This document shows positions 1 through 5,891 of a stretch of DNA of 5,980 bases, piece after piece. Source of the DNA: Planctomycetales bacterium (lineage in GTDB: Bacteria; Planctomycetota; Planctomycetia; Isosphaerales; Isosphaeraceae). A program made the position numbers and the translations under genes. How positions within the stretch are numbered: the first letter of the stretch is position 1; each line of letters opens with the position of its first letter. The stretch spans positions 1 to 5,980 of the forward strand of contig DAIDJI010000362.1 of NCBI GenBank assembly GCA_027451455.1, given 5' to 3'. The notes beneath the pieces are model-generated. The model saw only the letters and a program-made list of their open reading frames with translations. It had not been told where the DNA came from and made no database searches.

Positions 1-1107
1 CAGGGCATCGGCCTTCTCCATCCCAATCCGGCGTCGGAGGTTAGGCGAGACAGAGAGAGCGACGCCCGCCCCGATCGCCAGCACGGTGGCCGCGATCGCA
101 AGCGGGCCGATCCATCGGCGAGGGCGGGGCCGGCGGATCGACTCGCCGCCAAGGAGCGCGATCTCGCCGGCAAGCTGAGCGGCCAGGTCGGGAAGCCCTT
201 CGATGCTGGCGTCCTGTGAGGACGGACGAAGCCGCGGCGGCGGGCCGGCGGTGATCGCGCGGGTTGGGGTGAAGCCGTTGACAGGGGCGGCCGACTCCTC
301 GACCTCGGGCATCTGACCGGTCCGGGCCAGGTGGACGAGTCGGCCACCTGGCGCCCTGCCGAGGGGACGGACGAGGTCGAGGATCATCGCGTTCGGAAGT
401 CCACGAGCGGCCTTCAACTCGGGCGAGCCGTCCAGCACGCCCCGCCAGTTGTACGAGACGCCGGGCGGAAGGCTGGTCAAATAAGTGGTGAACTCGACGT
501 CCCACCTCCGGGCGACCGGCAGGAGCGCGATCGCCTCGACGAAAAGCGGGAGTAGTTCAATCCCCGGCCGAAAGACCAGGAAGACCGGCCGTCGGGGGTC
601 GTCCAGAAACGAGCCGGCAAGCACGCCCGCCCATCCCGCGTCGCCAATCTGTGCCTCCCAGCCTCGGGCGACATCGGGCGGTCGATCGCCCCGGGGAACG
701 CCGATGCCAATCGGGAAGATCCGGGGCTCACCCTCCCAGGTTTCGCGGAGAAAACCGGGATACGCCAGCAGCCAGGCCGGCCCGGCTTCGGGATGCTCGT
801 CAGGATCGAGAATCACATGATGGGCATACTTGTTGGGACGGCCCGAGTAATCCAGCCCGGCCGGGCCGATTCGCGAGAGGACGTCGTGAATCGTGCCGCC
901 AATCGCCAGTCGGGCGTGACTGTACGCGATCGGATTGAGCCGCTCGGAGGAATCGCCAGGCGGATAAACGGACCGGTAGGCACTCAGCGCCTCCAGCCGG
1001 TCGGCAATCGAATTGGAAAGCCCGGCGGTTGCCGCGACCGTCCCGAAGCCCCGGCTTCCCGGTCTCAGCCCACGCGGGGCCGAAGTATAATGCAACTCCT
1101 GGCTCAT
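1..1107 (-). CDS. GAP1-like protein (GTPase-associated protein 1, N2-type N-terminal domain), 3' part beyond the window
   Basis: The minus strand is open from an ATG at 1107 to the left edge, giving 369 residues with no stop. The start MSQELHYTSAPRGLRPGS, followed by the GFGTVAATAGL segment (21-31), NPIAYSHARL (58-67) and a GLDYSGR..NKYAHHV block (84-97), is what I remember of the GAP1-N2 domain. Residues about 145-250 (GDAGWAGVLAGSF, PGIELLPLFVEAIALLPVARRW, LPPGVSYNWRGV) fit the GAP1 middle domain. Residues about 265-330 are a Pro/Arg-rich linker. One hydrophobic helix follows at about 333-353, flanked by Arg, so the protein is probably membrane-anchored. The family was defined by comparative genomics as a partner of GTPases in predicted conflict (defence or signalling) systems; no biochemical activity is known to me. 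The ATG is favoured because family homology begins a few residues after it; only a weak GGGGTGG lies upstream. Partner genes, if any, should lie beyond position 1. Domain assignment is from memory of motifs, not from a search. Confidence 0.8.
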   Translation of the reverse strand, partial: MSQELHYTSAPRGLRPGSRGFGTVAATAGLSNSIADRLEALSAYRSVYPPGDSSERLNPIAYSHARLAIGGTIHDVLSRIGPAGLDYSGRPNKYAHHVILDPDEHPEAGPAWLLAYPGFLRETWEGEPRIFPIGIGVPRGDRPPDVARGWEAQIGDAGWAGVLAGSFLDDPRRPVFLVFRPGIELLPLFVEAIALLPVARRWDVEFTTYLTSLPPGVSYNWRGVLDGSPELKAARGLPNAMILDLVRPLGRAPGGRLVHLARTGQMPEVEESAAPVNGFTPTRAITAGPPPRLRPSSQDASIEGLPDLAAQLAGEIALLGGESIRRPRPRRWIGPLAIAATVLAIGAGVALSVSPNLRRRIGMEKADAL

Positions 1108-1242
1108 ACCACCCCGATCGGGCCACGCCAGGCCCCGCCTCGCAACCAGATCGCGATCGCCCCTGAGGCGCCCGCAAAATGAGTGTACCCCGCAGTAAGG
1201 TCACTGGTTAAGCCCGTGGGATCGCGAATCGTTTTCCGGCAC

Positions 1243-1271
1243 TTGACCTTGTTAGACAACTGTCTTAGGAT
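1243..1271 (+). promoter_or_regulatory. Sigma70-type promoter of the BlaI-family gene
   Basis: TTGACC (1243-1248, five of six to TTGACA) and TAGGAT (1266-1271, four of six to TATAAT) are separated by exactly 17 bases, the optimal spacing. Transcription would begin near 1278, giving a leader of about 140 bases before the ATG at 1422. The spacer is occupied by a palindromic operator-like box, which supports the assignment because repressors of this family block the promoter of their own gene. The promoter is predicted from sequence only. Confidence 0.6.
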
Positions 1272-1280
1272 ACACCTGTC
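1252..1280. promoter_or_regulatory. Two tandem BlaI/CopY-type operator boxes (ACA-nn-TGT)
   Basis: Box 1 is GACAACTGTC (1255-1264), inside a wider near-palindrome TTAGACAACTGTCTTA (1252-1267) with AGACA/TGTCT as perfect arms. Box 2 is TACACCTGTC (1271-1280). Both fit the ACA-nn-TGT core that BlaI, MecI and CopY winged-helix repressors recognise (the CopY cop box is usually written KACAnnTGTA). Their centres are 16 bp apart. Box 1 fills the -35/-10 spacer and box 2 covers the end of the -10 and the predicted start site, so a bound dimer at either would exclude RNA polymerase. The regulator encoded just downstream at 1422 is the obvious ligand; that link is inferred. Confidence 0.6.
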
Positions 1281-1421
1281 GAAAGACTCCCGCCACGAGC
1301 GCGATCGGGGCCGAGCGCTCCGTCCGTCGCGCGTCCATCCATCTGATCGACGAACGCCGCGAGAGACGAGGGTCGATGAGGATCGGGAGTATCCCTGGTC
1401 TTAACGACGAGACGACCGCCG

Positions 1422-1826
1422 ATGGCCAAACGTCCGCCTACCATACCCGATTCAGAACTCGATGTGCTGAAGGTCCTGTGGGACCTCGGCCAGGCCACGG
1501 TCCGCGAAGCGCTGGAGACTCTGCGCGCCGCCGGACGACAATGGTCCTATGCCACCGTGGCAACGCTGCTCGATCGGCTCGAATCAAAGGGGCTGGTCAC
1601 CAGCGACCGCCGCGAGCTGGCGTTCGTGTACAAGCCGGTGATCTCCGGGCAAGAGGTCCGGCAGAAGCGAGTCAACAGCCTGGTCGATAAATTGTACCAG
1701 GGAGAGCCGGGCCTGCTGGTGCTCCACCTGTTGAAGTCGCACCCCCTGGACCCGGACCAGGCCAAGGAGGTCCGTTCGGTGCTCGATCAGATGATGGGTG
1801 AGAAGGGTCGGAAGAAGGAACGTTGA
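1422..1826 (+). CDS. BlaI/MecI/CopY-family transcriptional repressor
   Basis: A 134-residue protein, about the usual length for the family (roughly 120-145). Residues 8-72 form the winged-helix domain. The N-terminal IPDSELDVLKVLWDLGQATV pattern matches the family's typical I-x-x-x-E-x-x-V-M-x-x-L-W opening. Residues 42-59, SYATVATLLDRLESKGLV, are the recognition-helix region (family pattern ...YxTVxTxLxRLxxKGxx). RRELAFVYKPVI (63-74) is the wing. Residues about 76-125 are the helical dimerisation part, followed by a basic tail. In classical systems the protein is a dimeric repressor inactivated by cleavage by a BlaR1/MecR1 (M56) sensor. I see no Asn-Phe cleavage site like that of staphylococcal BlaI and no M56 gene beside it, so the signal here is unknown. 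The ATG at 1422 fits the family N-terminus, but no strong ribosome-binding site precedes it. Two operator-like boxes in its promoter suggest autoregulation. Confidence 0.9.
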   Translation: MAKRPPTIPDSELDVLKVLWDLGQATVREALETLRAAGRQWSYATVATLLDRLESKGLVTSDRRELAFVYKPVISGQEVRQKRVNSLVDKLYQGEPGLLVLHLLKSHPLDPDQAKEVRSVLDQMMGEKGRKKER

Positions 1827-2044
1827 GTGGAGTCGCGGAGCGTCGGGGCTTGCCCGGAAAGCTTCCGTCCGTAAGAATCAGTGCAGACGGAACTCCACGT
1901 CTGCCGATTGTGGAATCCCCCGCCGCCGGCGGGCCGAACTCCGTCGGCGGTGACCGAAGACTCGATCTCGATGCGGGGCCCAACCCGCGGCCGGTCTCGG
2001 GGGGGTGGTTGCGCGGCGATCGTCGCGGGACCATCGAAGGAAAT
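1827..2044 (+). other. Spacer or leader between the BlaI-family gene and the membrane-protein gene, with hairpins
   Basis: These 218 bases hold no convincing gene. The frame of the downstream protein is open back to a TTG at 1823, but the extra 74 residues would be a Gly/Pro/Arg-rich stretch without family-like features. A perfect 7-bp stem with an 8-base loop lies at 1883-1904 (GCAGACG/CGTCTGC). A perfect GC palindrome CCGCCGGCGG lies at 1923-1932, and its left half can instead pair with CGGCGG at 1945-1950. No T-run follows, so these are not classical terminators. They could attenuate or stabilise a BlaI-membrane-protein message. A very weak promoter (TTGCCC at 1850-1855 and AAGAAT at 1873-1878, 17-base spacer) is possible just upstream of the first hairpin. 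Confidence 0.45.
2036..2041 (+). promoter_or_regulatory. Ribosome-binding site deciding the ATG at 2045
   Basis: GAAGGA ends three bases before the ATG. It is the clearest Shine-Dalgarno-like sequence near any start in this window, although the spacing is shorter than usual. It argues for the ATG at 2045 over the in-frame TTG at 1823, which overlaps the preceding stop codon. Confidence 0.5.
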
Positions 2045-2977
2045 ATGTCCCGACCCAAGCGCTGGTATAACCCGGACGCCACCGCGGCCCTGCGAGTGGT
2101 TTCCCGGATCGAGTACGACGAATCCTGGAGCGCCTCGAAATGGCGACATCCACGAATCGCCCCGAGACTGGGCGAATGCCTCGTTTATCCGTTGAAGGAC
2201 GGGCCGGGGCTGGGATTGCTTGTCTTCCTTCCGCCGATCATGTGGGTGCTCTCGCTCCCCGTCTATGACGTCGTCTCGTACCTCTCGCCGATGACCAGGG
2301 CCGACTGGGCGCTCGGACTTTTGATCGTCCCGATCATGCTACCGATGATCTTCAGCTTCTTGATGTCGTTCGGCTATGCGCTTTTGTTCCTCGGGCACGT
2401 TCTGGTTTCCAGCTCGCTCGGCGAGAACGACCACCCCCGATGGCCTGAGTGGCATCCCAGCGACATTTCAGAGGGGATCGTAAGGTGGGTCTGGGCGGGC
2501 CTCTTCGGCGCCGCGATCGGGGGCGGGCCGTTGTTTTTCTTCTATGGGCACCGGATCGACATGGGGCCGATCGACGGGTCGGTCTTTCTCGGGCTGATCG
2601 TGATTGGGGTCGGCTACGCGCAGATGGCGCTGGCCGCCTCGCTTCTGCACGACAACCTGATCGCTGCAAACCCAGTGACAGTCGTAACGGCGATCGTCCG
2701 GATCGGATGGGATTACCTTCGCGCCGCTCTGATTTCAGCGGTGGTGCTCCTAGCTGCCGGCGCAGGGCTCTGGGCGCTCCTCTACCGGATTCCGACAATG
2801 TGGGCCGAGGCGATTGCCATCTGGGCGTTCTGGTTCTTTCTGTTCTACGGGGGGATGGTCGTGATGCGGATGGTCGGCCTGACCTACCACGCTCACGCCG
2901 CCGAGTTGCACTGGTTCCGCCGCCGCCCCCGATGGGCGTCGTCCCGCCGAGACGGTCGCATCTACGCGAACTCGTGA
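2045..2977 (+). CDS. Six-helix integral membrane protein of unknown function
   Basis: Read from the ATG at 2045 it has 310 residues. The cytoplasm-like N-terminus (1-55) is charged and contains WYNPDATAALRVVSRIEYDE and WRHPRIAPRLGE. Hydrophobic segments lie at about 56-80, 89-122, 145-167, 178-202, 222-249 and 252-280. A polar loop at 124-143 carries the striking GENDHPRWPEWHPSD motif, and the tail after 280 is basic (HWFRRRPRW), suggesting both ends are inside. There is no signal peptide, no HExxH and no other catalytic motif that I recognise, so it is not an M56 protease sensor. The style resembles uncharacterised planctomycete membrane proteins, but I cannot name a family. It follows the BlaI-type repressor after 218 bases on the same strand and may share its transcript. 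It converges on mgtE, with only 16 bases (2978-2993) between the stop codons. An alternative TTG start at 1823 would add 74 residues; I think it unlikely. Confidence 0.75.
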   Translation: MSRPKRWYNPDATAALRVVSRIEYDESWSASKWRHPRIAPRLGECLVYPLKDGPGLGLLVFLPPIMWVLSLPVYDVVSYLSPMTRADWALGLLIVPIMLPMIFSFLMSFGYALLFLGHVLVSSSLGENDHPRWPEWHPSDISEGIVRWVWAGLFGAAIGGGPLFFFYGHRIDMGPIDGSVFLGLIVIGVGYAQMALAASLLHDNLIAANPVTVVTAIVRIGWDYLRAALISAVVLLAAGAGLWALLYRIPTMWAEAIAIWAFWFFLFYGGMVVMRMVGLTYHAHAAELHWFRRRPRWASSRRDGRIYANS

Positions 2978-2993
2978 GCGGGGCTGGACTGGC

Positions 2994-4376
2994 TCAGTGG
3001 ATCAAACCGCCGCCAGCGAGCTTGCCTAGTATCAGGATCGCGACCGAATAGTAGATAACCAGCCCCGTCGCGTCGACCAGCGTGCTGATCAGTGGGGCAG
3101 AGATCACGGCCGGATCGATGCCGAACCTCCGGGCAAGGATCGGCACCAAGGCGCCGACAATATTCGACCACATGCAAATAAAGAGAATCGCAAGCGCGAT
3201 CACCGCGGCAAATGGGGCGTTTCGGTGAATCGCAACGATGTACACGAAGCCGATCCCGCCGAGCAGGATTCCCAGGAGTAGCCCGGTAAGCCACTCTCGC
3301 AGGAGGACGCGGGGGCCGTCGGCACCCTGGATCTCACCGAGCGCCAGCGCCCGAATGATCGTCCCAACCGTCTGGCTGCCAGCGTTCCCACCGGTCCCGA
3401 TCATCAGGGGGACGTAGATCTCCAGGTCGCGAAGGTCGGGCGTCACGCCGTGGAAGAACTTTGAGACCCGGCTGGTGAGCGTTCCGGCGATGAAAAGCAG
3501 CAGCAGCCACCCGATCCGACGGCGAACCGCCTCGACAATCCGGCTCGTCCAGTAGCTTTCCTCATTCGCCTCAGAATCGCGAGAGACGCCGCCGAAGGCA
3601 AGGATGTCCTCGGTTTGTTCCTGGCGGAGAATGTCCATCGCGTCGTCGTGCGTGATGATCCCCACGAGCTGATCGCTGGCGTCGAGGACCGGGATGGCAA
3701 GCAGGTCGTACTTGTCGATCTGCCGGGCTACCTTTTCCTGGTCCTCGTCGACCCGGGCGAAGATCACGTCTCGCTGCATGATGTCCTCGATCACCGCGGA
3801 ACGGCGCGAGAGAATCAGCCGCTTGAGCGAGACGAATCCGATCAGCCGGCGCTTGTGATCGACGACGTAGCAGTAGTAAATCGTCTCACGGTCGGGCGCC
3901 TCGCGCCGAAGTCGGTCGAAGGCCTCGCGAACCGTGATATGGGGAGGGAGGGTCACGTAGTCGGTCGTCATCGCAGCGCCGGCCGTGCCAGGCTCGAAGC
4001 TGGCAAGTCGTCGGATGTCATCGCGCTCGGCCTGCGCCAGGTAGGGGAAGACCGGATCGAGCACCTCCTCGTCAAGGCGGTTGACCAGGTCGGCCCGCTC
4101 GTCGTGCGACATTACGTGGAGCAACTCAGCAGCCTCGGGCGCGGGCATCACCTCGACGAGCTTCACCTGACGGTTGGACTCAAGATAACTGAGTACCTCG
4201 GCACGGTTGCGCGCGGGAAGGACTCGAAAAAGGGCGTCGCCCTCGTCGTCCTCAAGGTCCTCAATCAACTCGGCAACGCGCCCGGGGTGGTGCTCACTGA
4301 GATAGTCGCGCAGTCCGCCGAGCTCCCCATCGCGGATCAACTCGCGGAGGTCGGGAATCAGAAGCGGATGTCGCAC
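2994..4376 (-). CDS. mgtE: Magnesium transporter MgtE
   Basis: A complete 460-residue MgtE, close to the family norm of about 450. MgtE is a homodimeric inner-membrane Mg2+ channel gated by cytoplasmic Mg2+ binding. Domains in order: the N domain of helical repeats (about 10-130; HHPGRVAELIEDL is a variant of the usual HPADIAELLE repeat); two CBS domains (about 137-199 and 200-258; e.g. YYCYVVDHKRRLIGFVSLK, LLAIPVLDASDQLVGIITHDD); the connecting helix (about 262-285); and five membrane helices (about 286-308, 319-345, 360-382, 387-413, 425-455). Signature residues are present: PLMIGTGGNAGSQT at 323-336, DPAVISAP at 421-428 and the TLVDATG segment with Asp435, which I take to be the conserved pore aspartate. 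The start is a GTG at 4376; a G-run (complement of 4383-4387) is the only possible ribosome-binding signal. It lies downstream of serS on the same strand, separated by a 169-base inverted repeat. No M-box riboswitch is visible in its leader. Confidence 0.95.
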   Translation of the reverse strand: MRHPLLIPDLRELIRDGELGGLRDYLSEHHPGRVAELIEDLEDDEGDALFRVLPARNRAEVLSYLESNRQVKLVEVMPAPEAAELLHVMSHDERADLVNRLDEEVLDPVFPYLAQAERDDIRRLASFEPGTAGAAMTTDYVTLPPHITVREAFDRLRREAPDRETIYYCYVVDHKRRLIGFVSLKRLILSRRSAVIEDIMQRDVIFARVDEDQEKVARQIDKYDLLAIPVLDASDQLVGIITHDDAMDILRQEQTEDILAFGGVSRDSEANEESYWTSRIVEAVRRRIGWLLLLFIAGTLTSRVSKFFHGVTPDLRDLEIYVPLMIGTGGNAGSQTVGTIIRALALGEIQGADGPRVLLREWLTGLLLGILLGGIGFVYIVAIHRNAPFAAVIALAILFICMWSNIVGALVPILARRFGIDPAVISAPLISTLVDATGLVIYYSVAILILGKLAGGGLIH

Positions 4377-4426
4377 CGGGCACCCCCGTCTGCCGTCGAT
4401 TCGCCCGGATGATCCACCCGGAAGGA

Positions 4427-4595
4427 CAGGGGAGGATTCACCACAGAGGACGCAGAGAGCACAGAGAGGAAATCAGGAGAATTCTTGCTTGCGGGGATCG
4501 CAAAGCATCTGTACAAGTTCAAGATTCTCAATTCAACCTCTTTCCCTGTCCGAACTCTGTGCCCTCTGTGTCTGCTGTGGTGGAATGATCCCCTG
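4427..4595. repeat. Long imperfect inverted repeat with CACAGAG-type 9-base units
   Basis: Left arm 4427-4466 and right arm 4555-4595 are reverse complements at about 34 of 41 aligned positions with one gap. Both begin (reading inward) CAGGGGA, then ATTC, then ACCACAG, then CACAGAG units. The left arm contains three exact-period units: CACAGAGGA (4442-4450), CGCAGAGAG (4451-4459) and CACAGAGAG (4460-4468). The right arm shows the same 9-base period (CTCTGTGCC 4555-4563, CTCTGTGTC 4564-4572). The outer end stops three bases short of the serS stop codon. I recall similar CCACAGAGG-CACAGAG stretches as dispersed intergenic repeats in many environmental bacteria; this is memory, not a search. It may be a REP/MITE-like non-coding element, or a structured 3' end of serS or leader of mgtE. 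No transposase is encoded inside and no clear target-site duplication is seen. Confidence 0.75.
4477..4529. repeat. Nested hairpins in the centre of the inverted repeat
   Basis: Inside the large inverted repeat, GAGAATTCTTG (4477-4487) pairs with CAAGATTCTC (4520-4529) apart from one bulged base. Within that, TTGCG (4489-4493) pairs with CGCAA (4499-4503) around a five-base loop, extendable by GC/GC with one bulged A. So the palindromic organisation continues towards the middle instead of enclosing a random loop, as expected for a folded RNA or a MITE-like element with no cargo. Confidence 0.6.
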
Positions 4596-4601
4596 GGATC
4601 A
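4586..4601. repeat. Perfect short inverted repeat overlapping the serS stop codon
   Basis: TGATCCC (4586-4592) and GGGATCA (4595-4601) are perfect reverse complements around two bases, and the right half contains the serS TGA stop. As RNA it would fold as a 6-bp stem with a four-base loop. It overlaps the outer end of the larger inverted repeat, so the two structures would compete. There is no following T-run, so I do not call it an intrinsic terminator. Confidence 0.45.
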
Positions 4602-5891
4602 GGCGGGCCCGAGGACGTCCTTGCCGATGATCGGCCGCAGAACTTCCGGAACGTCGATCCGGCCGTCAGCCCGCTGGTAGTTCTCCATGACGGCGATCAG
4701 CGTTCGGCTCAGGGCGATGGCTGTTCCGTTGAGGGTATGGACAAACCGCGTCCCCTTCTGGCCGGCGGGGCGATATCGAATGTTCAGCCGGCGCGATTGA
4801 AAGTCGGTGCAATCCGAGGTGCTGGTAACTTCGCCATATTCGCCGCTCTCCCCCCGGCCCGGCATCCAGGCTTCGAGGTCGAACTTTCGATAGGCCGGCC
4901 CGCCGAGATCGCCCGTGCAGATATCCAGGACCCGGTATGGAATGCCAAGCGACTGAAAGATGTCTTCCTCAATCGCGAGCATCTCTGCGTGGATCGCGCC
5001 CGAGGTCTCCGGAGTGCTGAAGGCGAACATCTCGACCTTGGTGAACTGGTGGACGCGATAGAGCCCGCGGCTCGCGCGACCCGCGGCGCCGGCCTCGGTC
5101 CGGAAGCAGTGGGAGAGCCCGACATACCGGATCGGAAGGGCGGCCTCTTCGAGGATGTCGTCGGCGTGCATCCCGCCCAAAGTAATCTCGGCGGTGCCGA
5201 CCAGGCTCAAATCAGTGTCCTCAATCGAATAGACCTGGGTCTCCTCGCCCCGGGGCGTGAAGCCGATCCCTTCGAGAATGCTGTTCCGTGCCAGGTCGGG
5301 CGTAATGATCGGCGTGAAGCCGGCCGAGACCAACTTCCGAACAGCGAACTGCTGAAGGGCGAGATCGAGCAGCACCGCGTCGTTCTTAAGGAAGTAGAAT
5401 CCCGTCCCGCTGACCTTTCCGCCGGTCTCGAAGTCGATCAGGTCGAGTTCCTTGCCGAGCTCGACGTGGTCCTTCGGCTGAAAGTCGAAAGGCCGCGGCG
5501 TGCCGACCTTCCGAAGCTCGCGGCTTTCATCCTCGGTGAGGCCCCTCGGCGCATCAGGGTGGGTGAGGTTCGGGATCCTCTTGAGCCGCTGCGTCAGCTC
5601 GGCCTCGAGCGAACGGAGACGCTCTTCCTGCTCGGCGACCTCAGATTTTAGCCGCTTCCCCTCATCGATTAGAGCCGATCGCTTCGTGGCGTCCTTCTCA
5701 CGCCCGGTGGACTGCGCCACCTCGTTCTGTCGGCGCCGGACGTCCTCGACCAACTGGAGCAGGCCCTTGCGCTCGGTCTCCAGCTCAACGACCCGGTCGA
5801 CGTCATCGATCGTGTCGGGCGGGGCGTTGCGGTCTCGGCAGTTCTGCTTGACGGCCTCGGCGTTGGCCATCACGATCTTCTCCTGGTCCAC
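4599..5891 (-). CDS. serS: Seryl-tRNA synthetase
   Basis: A 430-residue class II aminoacyl-tRNA synthetase that charges tRNA-Ser with serine in the cytoplasm; usual bacterial length is about 420-430. Residues 1-110 are the long antiparallel coiled-coil arm that binds the tRNA (ANAEAVKQNCRDRN, then heptad-rich Glu/Arg sequence, with NEVAQSTGREKD near 56-67). The catalytic core shows motif 1 (GFTPIITPDL, 191-200), the serine-binding VGTAEI loop (231-236), motif 2 (CFRTEAG 262-268 with RGLYRVHQFTKVE 275-287) and motif 3 (NGTAIALSRTLIAVMENYQ, 388-406). The GTG at 5891 aligns in length with the usual MLDLKxI start, but residues 1-8 (VDQEKIVM) are not typical and no clear ribosome-binding site precedes it. 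The reading frame is open upstream to the window edge, so the true start may lie outside or the protein may be a fusion; see the separate entry. An ATG seven codons inside would truncate the arm. Confidence 0.93.
   Translation of the reverse strand: MDQEKIVMANAEAVKQNCRDRNAPPDTIDDVDRVVELETERKGLLQLVEDVRRRQNEVAQSTGREKDATKRSALIDEGKRLKSEVAEQEERLRSLEAELTQRLKRIPNLTHPDAPRGLTEDESRELRKVGTPRPFDFQPKDHVELGKELDLIDFETGGKVSGTGFYFLKNDAVLLDLALQQFAVRKLVSAGFTPIITPDLARNSILEGIGFTPRGEETQVYSIEDTDLSLVGTAEITLGGMHADDILEEAALPIRYVGLSHCFRTEAGAAGRASRGLYRVHQFTKVEMFAFSTPETSGAIHAEMLAIEEDIFQSLGIPYRVLDICTGDLGGPAYRKFDLEAWMPGRGESGEYGEVTSTSDCTDFQSRRLNIRYRPAGQKGTRFVHTLNGTAIALSRTLIAVMENYQRADGRIDVPEVLRPIIGKDVLGPA

Larger units (their letters stand above)
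1108..1421. other. Divergent intergenic region between the GAP1-like gene and the BlaI-family gene
   Basis: These 314 bases separate two divergent genes. I see no convincing gene here; the open frames that cross it have Arg/Pro-rich translations typical of shadow frames. It holds the rightward promoter and two operator-like boxes listed separately. The predicted leader of the blaI-type mRNA is about 140 bases and contains a perfect 6-bp hairpin, GAGCGC (1297-1302) with GCGCTC (1315-1320). For the leftward gene there is only a weak promoter candidate: TTAACC (complement of 1206-1211) and TACACT (complement of 1182-1187) with an 18-base spacer. I would not annotate that one on this evidence. 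GCGATCGC palindromes occur at 1153-1160 and elsewhere in the window. Confidence 0.6.

Noticed and set aside
41..505. Minus-strand open frame of 154 codons inside the GAP1-like gene
   Set aside because: Its Arg/Pro-rich translation is typical of a shifted frame, and the overlapping GAP1-like frame has conserved blocks and a membrane helix.
1153..1160. GCGATCGC octamers as a HIP1-type or restriction-related signal
   Set aside because: They occur a few times, mostly inside genes, in a sequence where CGATCG is generally common; too few in this window to claim enrichment.
800..1204. Minus-strand open frame of 134 codons overlapping the GAP1-like start
   Set aside because: It is out of frame with the GAP1-like protein, Arg/Gly-rich, and its 3' half overlaps sequence that clearly codes in the other frame.
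1823..2044. N-terminal extension of the membrane protein from a TTG overlapping the repressor stop
   Set aside because: The extra 74 residues look non-coding, and a GAAGGA precedes the ATG at 2045.
2978..2993. Bidirectional terminator between the convergent membrane-protein and mgtE genes
   Set aside because: Only 16 bases separate the stops and no stem with a T-run is visible.
3615..4412. Plus-strand open frame of 265 codons opposite mgtE
   Set aside because: It is antisense to the N and CBS domains of MgtE and shows no domain of its own.
4442..4468. Tandem 9-base CACAGAG units as a CRISPR-like or simple tandem array
   Set aside because: There are only three units per arm with no spacers, and the units recur in inverted orientation on the other side; an inverted-repeat element explains them better.
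4377..4598. M-box (Mg2+ sensing) riboswitch upstream of mgtE
   Set aside because: The spacer has the right length and is structured, but I find none of the conserved M-box blocks; the structure is explained by the CACAGAG inverted repeat.
4485..5651. Long plus-strand open frame of 388 codons opposite serS
   Set aside because: It is antisense to a clear SerS with all catalytic motifs and its translation has no recognisable domain; it is a shadow of GC-rich codon use.
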